DNA of 64,000 nt from Clostridium chromiireducens (GTDB taxonomy: Bacteria > Bacillota > Clostridia > Clostridiales > Clostridiaceae), in NCBI RefSeq assembly GCF_002029255.1, contig NZ_MZGT01000018.1:1-64000 (forward strand), read 5' to 3'. The notes beneath the pieces are model-generated. The model had not been told where the DNA came from. It did not search any database and saw only the letters and a program-made list of their open reading frames with translations. The stretch's first letter is position 1. Every line of letters begins with the position of its first letter. This document shows, one piece after another, positions 8,206 to 16,332 of the stretch. Made by a program: the position numbers and the translations under genes.

Positions 8206-9162
8206 ATGAAGAAATTAGCTGATGAAATTATAGCTGGAAGACGATTAAATAGAAATGATAATTTAGATTTTTTATTGACTGCTGATTTAAAAGAACTTTG
8301 CGAAGGCTCTGATAAAATTCGTAAAGAATTATGTGGTGACAAAGTTGACCTTTGTACAATTATTAACGGACGTAGCGGCAGGTGCAGTGAAAATTGCAAG
8401 TTTTGTGCCCAATCAACCCACCATAAGGCAGAGGTTAAAGAGTATAATTTTTTAGATCCAGAAATAATTTTAGAAGATTGTAAAAAGAATGAGAAAAATG
8501 GCGTACATAGATACTCTATTGTTACAGCTGGAAGGGCATTGACCGGTGAAGATTTTCAAAAAGCCGTACAATCCTATGAAATGATGAATAAAGAGTGTTC
8601 AATTAATTTATGTGCATCTCATGGCTTTTTAACGGAAGAAGAGTTTATGAAATTAAAAGAAGCTGGAGTTTCAATGTATCATGCAAACATCGAGACTTCT
8701 AAAAATAACTTTCATAATATATGCACTACTCATTCATACGAAGATAAAATTAAAGAAATAAAACTTGCTCAAAAGGTAGGTTTAAAAGTTTGCTCAGGTG
8801 GAATTATAGGAATGGGCGAAACTTGGAAAGACAGAATTGATATGGCCATAAGTTTATCAGAACTTAATGTAATTTCAATACCGATAAACGTACTAATGCC
8901 TATTAAAGGCACACCATTTGAAAACTTAGAAAGAATTCCTGAAGAAGATATACTAAGAACAATCGCAATTTTTCGATACATAAATCCAACTGCTTATATT
9001 CGTATGGCGGCTGGTAGAACTTATTTTACAGATGGAGGTACAAAAATTTTCCGTTCAGGAGCCAATGCCACAATTACAGGAGATATGTTAACAACTGTAG
9101 GAAACAATACATTTCAAGATAAAATAATGCTTACAAATCTAGGCTTTGATATAAAAAGATAG
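8206..9162 (+). CDS. bioB: Biotin synthase
   Basis: A radical-SAM enzyme that inserts sulfur into dethiobiotin to give biotin. The 4Fe-4S motif is Cys60-x3-Cys64-x2-Cys67 in RCSENCKFCAQS. Further family signatures are YSIVTAGRALTG, CASHGFLTEEE, YHANIETS, CSGGIIGMGET and RMAAGRTYF. Two in-frame ATGs exist; the one at 8206 is preferred because GGGGG lies 7 nt before it, while it touches the ATG at 8200. The product has 318 residues. No bioA, bioD or bioF is in the window. Pairing with bioY suggests the cell imports biotin and can also finish it from a late precursor. Confidence 0.95.
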   Translation: MKKLADEIIAGRRLNRNDNLDFLLTADLKELCEGSDKIRKELCGDKVDLCTIINGRSGRCSENCKFCAQSTHHKAEVKEYNFLDPEIILEDCKKNEKNGVHRYSIVTAGRALTGEDFQKAVQSYEMMNKECSINLCASHGFLTEEEFMKLKEAGVSMYHANIETSKNNFHNICTTHSYEDKIKEIKLAQKVGLKVCSGGIIGMGETWKDRIDMAISLSELNVISIPINVLMPIKGTPFENLERIPEEDILRTIAIFRYINPTAYIRMAAGRTYFTDGGTKIFRSGANATITGDMLTTVGNNTFQDKIMLTNLGFDIKR

Positions 9163-9215
9163 AAATACACATTATTAAAATCATTAATAAACTATATACA
9201 AAGGAGATAATAAAT

Positions 9216-9764
9216 ATGGAAAATATAAACAAACCCAATACGCGTCAGCTAACTTTAATTGGAGTAATGAGTGCAGTTACTTGTATCCTAGGTCCACTTT
9301 CACTCCCTATTGGCCTTGTGCCAATTTCTTTAACTAATTTAGCAATCTATTTTTCAGTATACATATTGGGAAGGAGAAGAGGAACAATTAGTTATACGGT
9401 TTACCTTCTCTTAGGTCTTATTGGACTTCCAGTATTTTCAGGATTTTCTGGTGGATTGCCTAAATTAGCTGGTCCTACAGGTGGATACTTAATTGGATTC
9501 ATTTTTATGGCATTTATTAGCGGGCTATTTATTGATAAATTTTCTAATAAAATTTATATGGGCTTTTTAGGAATGGTAATAGGTACTACTGTTACATACT
9601 TATTTGGAACAGCTTGGTTATCATATGTAGCGCATATGACATTCAACAAAGCTCTAGCAGTTGGCGTACTCCCTTTTATCCCTGGTGATTTAATAAAAAT
9701 TATAATTGCATCACTTGTTGGACCGCAAATTAGAAAAAGGCTTATGAGTGCTGGATTGTATTAA
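9216..9764 (+). CDS. bioY: Biotin transporter BioY (ECF S component)
   Basis: A 182-residue integral membrane protein of the BioY family, which captures biotin and works alone or with the shared EcfAA'T module. Typical segments are LTLIGVMSAVTCILGP, PISLTNLAIYF, the glycine-rich LAGPTGGYLIGF, and IPGDLIKIIIASLVGP near the end. It lies 53 bp after bioB with its own GGAG site and ends at a strong terminator, forming a two-gene BirA-regulated operon. No EcfA or EcfT genes are in the window. Confidence 0.95.
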   Translation: MENINKPNTRQLTLIGVMSAVTCILGPLSLPIGLVPISLTNLAIYFSVYILGRRRGTISYTVYLLLGLIGLPVFSGFSGGLPKLAGPTGGYLIGFIFMAFISGLFIDKFSNKIYMGFLGMVIGTTVTYLFGTAWLSYVAHMTFNKALAVGVLPFIPGDLIKIIIASLVGPQIRKRLMSAGLY

Positions 9765-9776
9765 ATTATATAGATA

Positions 9777-9818
9777 AAGAGTTATATTATTTTAAATCTT
9801 AATATAACTCTTTATTTT
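9777..9818 (+). terminator. Terminator of bioB-bioY
   Basis: AAAGAGTTATATTA pairs with TAATATAACTCTTT across a short loop, followed by ATTTTTT. Confidence 0.9.
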
Positions 9819-9943
9819 TTATCTTTAATAATACCAGGATTTTAAAGTTCTTCTGCTATTATTCAACTTGTGATAAAAAAATTCAATTTTCCAACTCAAC
9901 ATTACCCAATATAATTATTTTATTGTAATTAGACTTTATGCAA

Positions 9944-9968
9944 AAAACAGCCAAATTAATGACTGTTT
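9944..9968 (-). terminator. Minus-strand terminator of the CAGTCA/TGGCTG family
   Basis: Read on the minus strand, CAGTCA pairs with TGGCTG (one G-U pair) and is followed by TTTTTT. The 18-nt core at 9948-9965 is identical to that at 38934-38951. On the plus strand the wobble becomes a C-A mismatch, so minus-strand use is favoured. It implies a minus-strand transcript arriving from around 10.1 kb. Confidence 0.6.
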
Positions 9969-10069
9969 TTTATGATTTGATCAAAATATATGCATGTTTT
10001 AATATTCATCGAAATTATAAATTTTGTTACAATTATATTTTCCACATGTATTGTATCGTTGTTAGATTA

Positions 10070-10165
10070 TTATCTGTATATTATCATTCCAGTGACATAT
10101 CCTAATAACCCTGAACATGCAATTGCTAATATTTTTAATACTGGAATTTCAATTTTAATTTCCAT
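10070..10165 (-). CDS. Candidate 31-residue hydrophobic peptide
   Basis: A small ORF on the minus strand encoding MEIKIEIPVLKILAIACSG followed by a continuous hydrophobic tail ending in IIYR, one likely membrane helix. An AGAGGA site lies 9 nt before the ATG. An extended -10 (TGC-TATAAT, minus strand 10211-10216) lies about 45 nt upstream, and a minus-strand terminator lies about 100 nt downstream. The set of promoter, ribosome site, ORF and terminator is coherent, but the ORF is very short and no homologue is recognised. An ORF of 73 codons on the other strand (9990-10211) lacks a ribosome site. Confidence 0.35.
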   Translation of the reverse strand: MEIKIEIPVLKILAIACSGLLGYVTGMIIYR

Positions 10166-10418
10166 AATTGTCAATCCTCTGTCTTTCTATATCTATAGTT
10201 TAATAATTTAATTATAGCATGTTCAATTATCATTTTCCACTAAGATGATTGCTTTCTTCACTAAAAACGAGCCATTTTGACTTTACATTTATATTATTAA
10301 TAATTTATATCTAGTTAATTATTTTGACATAATACTGCCATAATTCTATTTTATAATGGTATTGTAAAGTAGTTAATGCATTATTATTTACCCCTTATTT
10401 AAATATATTTACAGTTTT

Positions 10419-10456
10419 AAAAAGCAACCTGTTCCCCTAAGCAGGTTGCTTTTTTC
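10419..10456. terminator. Strong bidirectional terminator
   Basis: AAAAGCAACCTG pairs with CAGGTTGCTTTT, with A and T runs on both sides. It lies just past the 3' end of the minus-strand FAD dehydrogenase. The rest of 10217-10418 shows nothing recognisable. Confidence 0.85.
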
Positions 10457-10522
10457 TTACATATGTCATTATAAACACACTGGATATATATTTTTTATCT
10501 ATAAACCTTTATATAATAATCT

Positions 10523-11917
10523 TTAAAGTTTTCTTCCCATAATCACACCCATAGCGGACGCCATCATTAATCCTCTAGTCCAACCACTTGAATCCCCTAA
10601 ACAATGCAATCCTTTTATATTGGTTTCGAAGTTTTCATCTAGCTTAATTCTATTACTATAGAATTTGATCTCTGGACCATATAATAATGTTTCTCTACTA
10701 GCAAAACCTGGAACAACCGTATCCATTGCTTGTATAAAGTTTAAAATGTTTGTCATTGTTCTATATGGCATAGCTGATGTTAAATCTCCTGCTTCTGCAT
10801 CTGGTAACGTATGTCTAACATTAGATTCAAATAATTCTTTTTCCCATGTTCTCTTGCCATCTAGTATATCTCCATATCGTTGAACTAATATTTTGCCGTT
10901 TCCTAACATATTAACAAGCTCTGCAACCTTTTGACCATACTCAATTGGTTCATTAAAAGGAGCTGAAAAATTATGAGAACTTAATATTGCCAAATTTGTA
11001 TTATCAGATTTTTTATCCTTATATGAATGACCATTAACTATTGCTAGATTATTATCATAATTTTCTTGACTCACAAAACCACCTGGATTTTGACAGAACG
11101 TTCTAACCTTATCTTTAAATGGTGCTGGATGACCTATAAGTTTAGATTCATAAAGTACATTATTTACACTTTCCATTACTTCATTTCTAAGCTCAACTCT
11201 TACACCGATATCAACTGGACCTGCACAGTGGTTTATCTTGTGCTCAATGCACATATCCTTTAACCAATCAGCTCCTTTTCTTCCTGTTGCTACAACTACT
11301 TTATTTGAACGTACTTCCTCATCTTTACTCTTAGTCAATGAATCTGATATTAAAACACCGTACACTTCAGAATCTTTTATCAAAAGATTTTTAACTGTTG
11401 TATCAAATTTAATATCAACACTATTTTCTAGTAGATGATTTTGAATTTTCAAATATATCTCTTGAGCTTTTTCAGTTCCTAAATGTCTTATTGGACAATC
11501 TACTAATTTTAATCCACCTTGAATAGCTTTTCTTCTTATTTCCTTAACAGCTTCGTTGTTCCCAACACCTTCAACCTTAGTATCTGCACCAAAGTCTAGG
11601 TAAATTGAATCTGCATAATTTATGTATTCTTGTACTAACTCAACACCTGCAAGTTCTGGTAAATCTCCACCTACTTCGTAGCTTAATGATAATTTCCCAT
11701 CTGAAAATGCTCCTGCGCCTGAAAACCCTGTAGTAATATGACAGTAAGGTTTACATGACACACACTTTTTAGTTTTATCTTTGGGGCAATGCCTTTTATC
11801 AATACTTTTACCTGATTCAATCAAAAGTATTTTTGCTTGTGGCTTTTGTTTCTTTAACTCGTACGCAGTAAATATTCCTGCCGGACCAGCACCTACTATT
11901 ATTACATCATAATTCAT
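10523..11917 (-). CDS. FAD-dependent dehydrogenase of the COG2509 type
   Basis: A 464-residue flavoprotein with an N-terminal dinucleotide-binding motif, DVIIVGAGPAGIFTAYEL, followed by a cysteine-rich stretch (HCPKDKTKKCVSCKPYC). Then come TTGFSGAGAFSDGKLSLS, KVVVATGRKGADWL, and a C-terminal GLHCLGDSSGWTRGLMMASA that closes the FAD site. This pattern fits the uncharacterised NAD(FAD)-utilising dehydrogenases (COG2509). The substrate is unknown. The ATG has an AAGGAGAG site. A purine-riboswitch-like structure lies 40 nt upstream of the start codon, suggesting purine-linked control. It is monocistronic. Confidence 0.8.
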   Translation of the reverse strand: MNYDVIIVGAGPAGIFTAYELKKQKPQAKILLIESGKSIDKRHCPKDKTKKCVSCKPYCHITTGFSGAGAFSDGKLSLSYEVGGDLPELAGVELVQEYINYADSIYLDFGADTKVEGVGNNEAVKEIRRKAIQGGLKLVDCPIRHLGTEKAQEIYLKIQNHLLENSVDIKFDTTVKNLLIKDSEVYGVLISDSLTKSKDEEVRSNKVVVATGRKGADWLKDMCIEHKINHCAGPVDIGVRVELRNEVMESVNNVLYESKLIGHPAPFKDKVRTFCQNPGGFVSQENYDNNLAIVNGHSYKDKKSDNTNLAILSSHNFSAPFNEPIEYGQKVAELVNMLGNGKILVQRYGDILDGKRTWEKELFESNVRHTLPDAEAGDLTSAMPYRTMTNILNFIQAMDTVVPGFASRETLLYGPEIKFYSNRIKLDENFETNIKGLHCLGDSSGWTRGLMMASAMGVIMGRKL

Positions 11918-11957
11918 TCTTATCTCTCCTTGACATTAAATATAATTCTTTAGCAGA

Positions 11958-12031
11958 CACTTATAGCCCTATAGCAATTTACGGCAGCTTGGTAGAAACA
12001 CTCAACCCATATCGTTGAATTTATACAAGTG
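11958..12031 (-). promoter_or_regulatory. Purine-riboswitch-like aptamer with a lengthened J3/1
   Basis: On the minus strand, P1 is CACTTGTA/TATAAGTG (8 pairs). P2 is TTCAAC/GTTGAG capped by GATATGG. J2/3 is TGTTTCTACC, and P3 is capped by CCGTAAA. Both kissing loops and J2/3 match the xpt-type guanine aptamer. J3/1 reads ATAGGGC before P1 instead of the usual three nucleotides such as GAC, and P3 contains a U-U mismatch. The C before P1 is of the guanine type. No terminator follows; the start codon is 40 nt downstream, so translational control is possible. Confidence 0.75.
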
Positions 12032-12285
12032 AATATTATTTAGTTTTTTTTATCAATAGTTCTTTTTACTAGGTAATTTTAGCTTATATATAAATAAAAA
12101 TCAAGAAAAAAGTAAAAATAATCTTATTTTTTTTAACAAACACGAACATTAATCATATTTACTAGCGTGTTAAATACAAAAATCATTTTACGGCTTATAT
12201 CTATAAATATTATGATTCTAATAAAAACAATCATCTTTTCCTTTGTTATATTACAATAATTGAGTTTATTATTCTTAAAATAATA

Positions 12286-12316
12286 AGAGGTACTTATATA
12301 AAAAGCACCTCTCCTA
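12286..12316 (-). terminator. Terminator of the flavodoxin-type reductase gene
   Basis: AGAGGTACTT and AGCACCTCT around 12288-12314 form a hairpin; on the minus strand a T-rich tail follows. It lies directly 3' of the gene ending at 12325. The stretch 12032-12285 shows no other recognisable element. Confidence 0.65.
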
Positions 12317-12324
12317 TATAAATC

Positions 12325-12957
12325 TTATCTAATAAAATTTGTGAATATCTTGTTTTCTTTCTCTGGTTCTTTAACTTCTCCCTTCCCAAAATCAATTAGT
12401 TTCATAAGCCAAGCCATATTCTTTCCAAGGACTCTCATAATTTGTTTTCCCTCTTCATCCTCTTTAACATCACCTGGAGCTGTTCCATGAATTACATTCC
12501 AATAGTTTGAAGTTGGCATAAGCATTTCAGAATAATTAATATAATTATTTAGTTGTTCAAAAGTTGGAACTCCGCCTGAACGTCTGACAGCTACAACCGA
12601 AGCTCCAACCTTATGTCTTAACATAGAATTATTTACACTTGTAACATAAAATGCCCTATCTAAAAATGCCTTCATTGTAGCTCCTAATGATGAATAATGA
12701 ACCGGAGAGCCCAATATTATACCATCAGCCTCTTTCATCTTCTGAATCCATTCATTTACTCCGTCATTAATTACACACTTTTCATTTTGATTTTTTACAC
12801 AACCATTGCAAGCTAAACATCCTCTTATTATCTTATTACCAACATGAATAATTTCAACTTCTATACCTTCCTTTTTTAACTCTTCTGTAACCATTTTTAT
12901 TCCGTGAAATGTATTCCCTTCTTTTTTAGGGCTTCCATTAAATGCAACTACTTTCAT
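12325..12957 (-). CDS. Flavodoxin-fold NAD(P)H-dependent FMN reductase
   Basis: A 210-residue iron-sulfur-flavoprotein/NADPH-dependent FMN reductase type protein. It begins MKVVAFNGSPKKEGNT, the FMN phosphate-binding loop. It also has CLACNGCVKNQNEKCVINDG, a cysteine cluster like that of iron-sulfur flavoproteins, and GIILGSPVHYSSLGATMKAF. The start at 12957 has AGGTGGG 5 nt upstream; longer in-frame starts to 13047 would run into the promoter. It is divergent from an HxlR regulator and probably controlled by it, as for quinone or electrophile reductases in other Firmicutes. Confidence 0.85.
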   Translation of the reverse strand: MKVVAFNGSPKKEGNTFHGIKMVTEELKKEGIEVEIIHVGNKIIRGCLACNGCVKNQNEKCVINDGVNEWIQKMKEADGIILGSPVHYSSLGATMKAFLDRAFYVTSVNNSMLRHKVGASVVAVRRSGGVPTFEQLNNYINYSEMLMPTSNYWNVIHGTAPGDVKEDEEGKQIMRVLGKNMAWLMKLIDFGKGEVKEPEKENKIFTNFIR

Positions 12958-12998
12958 TTTCCCACCTAACCTTTTCATCTTATTTTGTTTCATAGCAT

Positions 12999-13082
12999 GT
13001 ACTATTGTCACTATGTACAGTATATTAGGAAGAATTGCTAGTAACAAGTAGGCACTTTAAAGTTAGAAGCTTACTTTAAAGT
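12999..13082 (-). promoter_or_regulatory. Promoter and candidate HxlR operators of the reductase gene
   Basis: On the minus strand, TTGTTA (13042-13047), 17 nt and TATACT (13019-13024) form a good promoter. Upstream of it are two palindromes ACTTTAAAGT at 13054-13063 and 13073-13082, 19 bp apart within a longer direct repeat. Around the start site lies GTACTATTGTCACTATGTAC (12999-13018), whose ends are palindromic. These are plausible binding sites for the divergent HxlR protein. Confidence 0.55.
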
Positions 13083-13197
13083 TAGAATTATGATTTTAAC
13101 AACTATATATATTTTTTTGTTTAGTATTCTATTTTAAATTTCTTATATTTATAATATAATTGACTATAAAATATTTAATAATGTAGGTGATGATATT

Positions 13198-13533
13198 TTG
13201 ATAGAACATAAAGGTAAGTCGTACATATGTGCGTTAGATTTGGGCTTCGAAACTATAAGGGGAAAATGGAAAGCTGTAATACTATGCCATTTATCTGATG
13301 GCCCTAAAAGATTTTTGGAATTACAAAGAATTACTTGCGGCGTCAGTCAAAAGGTATTAAATGAATCGTTAAAGCAACTTGAAAGTGATGAAATAATCTC
13401 TAAGCAAATATACGCTGAAATACCTCCAAAAGTTGAATACTTTCTTACCGAAAAGGGTAAGGAACTTGTTCCTGCCTTAAAAATAATTGAAAAATGGTCT
13501 AAAAACCAGTTTTCACACTTATTGAATGAATAA
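13198..13533 (+). CDS. HxlR-family transcriptional regulator
   Basis: A 111-residue winged-helix regulator of the HxlR (DUF24) family. The typical features are a cysteine near the N-terminus (YICALDLGFETIRGKWKAVIL), the recognition segment FLELQRITCGVSQKVLNESLKQLESD and the wing EIPPKVEYFLTEKGKEL. The start is TTG at 13198, with AGGTGATG upstream. HxlR proteins such as YodB and HypR sense quinones, aldehydes or disulfide stress through the N-terminal Cys. Its target is most likely the divergent FMN reductase. Confidence 0.88.
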   Translation: MIEHKGKSYICALDLGFETIRGKWKAVILCHLSDGPKRFLELQRITCGVSQKVLNESLKQLESDEIISKQIYAEIPPKVEYFLTEKGKELVPALKIIEKWSKNQFSHLLNE

Positions 13534-13536
13534 AAT

Positions 13537-13571
13537 AACCATGAAAATCTACAATTAAGGTTTTCATGGTT
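13537..13571. terminator. Bidirectional terminator between convergent genes
   Basis: AACCATGAAAA (13537-13547) pairs with TTTTCATGGTT (13561-13571). It separates the HxlR gene and the FIST-GGDEF-EAL gene. Confidence 0.8.
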
Positions 13572-13578
13572 TTCTATT

Positions 13579-16053
13579 TTATTCAATGTTATACTTTGGT
13601 TCTGAAAAATAATATCCTTGAGAATAATCTATATTTAATTCTTTTATTTTATTATATATCTCCTCATCAGATACAAACTCAGCAACAGTTTCTATTCCTA
13701 GTTCCTTAGCAAATGTAACAATGGTTTTTGTAACTAACTCTGCTGATTTATCTTTATGAATATTTTTTATTATAGAACCATCTATTTTTATATAATCTAC
13801 ATTTAGCTTCATAAGATAGCTAAAATTTGAATACCCTGTTCCAAAATCATCAATAGCAATCTTAGAACCATATTTTTTTATTTCCCTTATAAATTCTGTT
13901 ACTTCGTTAAAATTCTCAATTCCTTCTGACTCCACTATTTCGAATACGACTTTTTTAGGGTCATTTGCTTTTTCAAGTTTGTCAATAATCAACGTTCTAA
14001 TTTCACTATTTATGATATCTTGAAAAAGAAGATTTATAGATATTTCATAATTAGTTTTATTTAAAACCTCAAAGGTTTTTTCTAACATTATAACAGTCAA
14101 CTCTTTATAAAGTCCTGATTTTTTAGCAATATCCAGGAAAAAATAAGGCGATATAATCTTCCCATTTTTTTTATCTATCATTCTTATTAAAGCTTCAAAT
14201 TTTTCAATTGTTCCTGAGCTATTATTTACTATTGGTTGAAAAAATGGAACAATCCTATCCTCTGATATAGCATCCCTTATTCTTTTAGTCCATATTATAT
14301 TTTCTTTAATCCCCTCATATATATTTAATTCTTCTTTATATTCTTGAAAAAAATTTCTGTTTTTCTTTGCATAATTTAATGCCATTTCAGCTTTTTCAAA
14401 TAACGATTCTTCCTCTAAAGCAACCCCCATTGTAACGGTTATAAATATTTTAACTTCTTCGTAGAATAAGCACTTATTATTTATTATATGTTGCAATAAC
14501 TTTATCTTTTCAATAAATTCTTCTTTTACTCCTTCATTATTTGCTATAGCGAATATATCTGAGTTTATTCTATATCCTTTAAGATTATTTTGAGTGCAAT
14601 ATAAATTAATTAATTCAGAAAATGATTTCAATACTTCATCTCCTATTGTGTTTCCATAAAAATCATTTATATCATTAAATGATTTTATATCAATTATTAC
14701 AAGCTTATTATTTTTTCCCACTGATAAATCTTTAATTAATTTATTTCTATTTTCTAATCCAGTTAATGTATCTATAAAATATTGTTTTTCTAATTCTTCC
14801 GTCTTTTCTTTAATCTTTTCTTCAAGCTTTAAATTCAACTCATTTAGTTCTTCTCCTGCAGTTTTAATAAGATTATATAGTGCTGAATCTTCACTAGTAT
14901 AATACCCATATTCATCATAAATTCCATTATCTATTTTAATTCTTGCATCCATATCTTCTGAAAGTATTAGTATTGTCATTGTTTCCGAACAGAAAATATT
15001 AGTATTATTTACTTTATTAAATTCACCGAAAGTGTAAAATCCACTTACTGATAAAATATCAGAACTAACTGGTACTATCTCCTTTGCACCCATTTCTTTA
15101 AGCAAGTTTTTCCTCGAGTCACAAGAGTATATAAATATAGCCTCTCCAGGACAATCTTTAATTTTTTCATACATATCTCTTGCCCCTTGTAATATTTCTC
15201 TATAATCACCATACCCCATTCTAACCTTTTCGCCTAGAGCTATTTTAGATGACATAATTATTTCTTCATCACCAACACATTTTAAAACATGTACACTAAT
15301 GTATCTATTTTCTCTTTTTATCATCAATGGGAATTTAGCTCCCATTCGAGAAATTTCTTCGTTTATCCTTGTGCCTAAGTACGTACTATAGAAATCTTTT
15401 GCAGATCCATGATCTATTTTTTTTAGAATATTTTCTTGAACTGATGTTATTTCATGTTCTTTTCCTATAGGGATACAATTTGAACTACTCTTATTATTTA
15501 CATATAAATTTTTATTTTCTAAAACTGCTGCCACAACTGTATTTTTTACCACACCATTTTCAGTAAAGATATATGTTTCATCATTAGAGTTACATTTTCC
15601 TGCAATTCCACCTGCAACTGTAACTTGTTCATTTACAGAGTTTATTCCTCTTAAAAAATCTCCACCATTAATATTAGTATCACCAAAAGATATTATGACT
15701 TTTGCATCAGGAAAGTTTAATTGACGAGATATTTCTATCCCTTTCTGATAATCCACTAATTTTTCATTTATTGAGATTGTTTTAATTAATGTTTTTTCAA
15801 ATACAGTTATTGCAATTAGACATTCATTCTCAAATATATTACCATCAAGTATTTCTCCTGAGGAAGTAGCACCAATTATTTTGCATTTCGGAATTAGTAA
15901 TTTTAGATTCTTGATTAAATCTTCTATAAATTCCTTCTTTCCTATTCCAGAAAACACTTGTACTAATATGTTATCATATTTTGCTATGGCGTTATCATCA
16001 ATATAGGATTTTAGCGTTTCATAACCATTATATTTAGTATTAAATGTTTTCAT
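13579..16053 (-). CDS. FIST sensor-GGDEF-EAL c-di-GMP phosphodiesterase
   Basis: An 824-residue signalling protein. Residues of about 1-390 form FIST-N and FIST-C sensory domains (KIIGATSSGEILDG, VAGGIAGKC, ending SVSGFYTFGEF), which are thought to bind small ligands such as amino acids. A short coiled linker follows, then a GGDEF domain of about 430-575 whose signature is degenerate (YRINSDIFAI), so no cyclase activity is expected. The last 250 residues form an EAL domain with FEALIRM, VFEIVESE, IDDFGTGYS, YIKIDGS and QGYYF, all consistent with an active c-di-GMP phosphodiesterase. No transmembrane segment is seen. A GAGGTGAG site precedes the ATG. Confidence 0.9.
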   Translation of the reverse strand: MKTFNTKYNGYETLKSYIDDNAIAKYDNILVQVFSGIGKKEFIEDLIKNLKLLIPKCKIIGATSSGEILDGNIFENECLIAITVFEKTLIKTISINEKLVDYQKGIEISRQLNFPDAKVIISFGDTNINGGDFLRGINSVNEQVTVAGGIAGKCNSNDETYIFTENGVVKNTVVAAVLENKNLYVNNKSSSNCIPIGKEHEITSVQENILKKIDHGSAKDFYSTYLGTRINEEISRMGAKFPLMIKRENRYISVHVLKCVGDEEIIMSSKIALGEKVRMGYGDYREILQGARDMYEKIKDCPGEAIFIYSCDSRKNLLKEMGAKEIVPVSSDILSVSGFYTFGEFNKVNNTNIFCSETMTILILSEDMDARIKIDNGIYDEYGYYTSEDSALYNLIKTAGEELNELNLKLEEKIKEKTEELEKQYFIDTLTGLENRNKLIKDLSVGKNNKLVIIDIKSFNDINDFYGNTIGDEVLKSFSELINLYCTQNNLKGYRINSDIFAIANNEGVKEEFIEKIKLLQHIINNKCLFYEEVKIFITVTMGVALEEESLFEKAEMALNYAKKNRNFFQEYKEELNIYEGIKENIIWTKRIRDAISEDRIVPFFQPIVNNSSGTIEKFEALIRMIDKKNGKIISPYFFLDIAKKSGLYKELTVIMLEKTFEVLNKTNYEISINLLFQDIINSEIRTLIIDKLEKANDPKKVVFEIVESEGIENFNEVTEFIREIKKYGSKIAIDDFGTGYSNFSYLMKLNVDYIKIDGSIIKNIHKDKSAELVTKTIVTFAKELGIETVAEFVSDEEIYNKIKELNIDYSQGYYFSEPKYNIE

Positions 16054-16257
16054 ATCTCACCTCAAGAGTTTTCTAAATATTTCTTACGTGTTCCTCCAAT
16101 TATAACATTTTTTAAAAACTTAATCATTATTTTCTGCATAATTATATAAAAACTTCATTTATAAGCAAGAATATCGTAATATGATTCCCGATAAATATCT
16201 GAGTAATAATATATTCTTTTCACATTGTCTATAATTCTTATTTTTTGTATAAAAATA

Positions 16258-16296
16258 GTCACTAAAATCCACATTTTAAGATTTTAATGACCTATT
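16258..16296 (-). terminator. Terminator of the ECF S-component gene
   Basis: GTCACTAAAATC (16258-16269) pairs with GATTTTAATGAC (16280-16291), with one mismatch. It lies 3' of the minus-strand gene ending at 16333. Confidence 0.65.
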
Positions 16297-16332
16297 ATTT
16301 TAATATCATATTTTTTAGTATTTACTAAAATT

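Noticed and set aside
9990-10211. 73-codon hydrophobic plus-strand ORF
   Set aside because: No ribosome site or promoter; hydrophobicity follows from A/T richness, and the opposite strand has a better-equipped small ORF.
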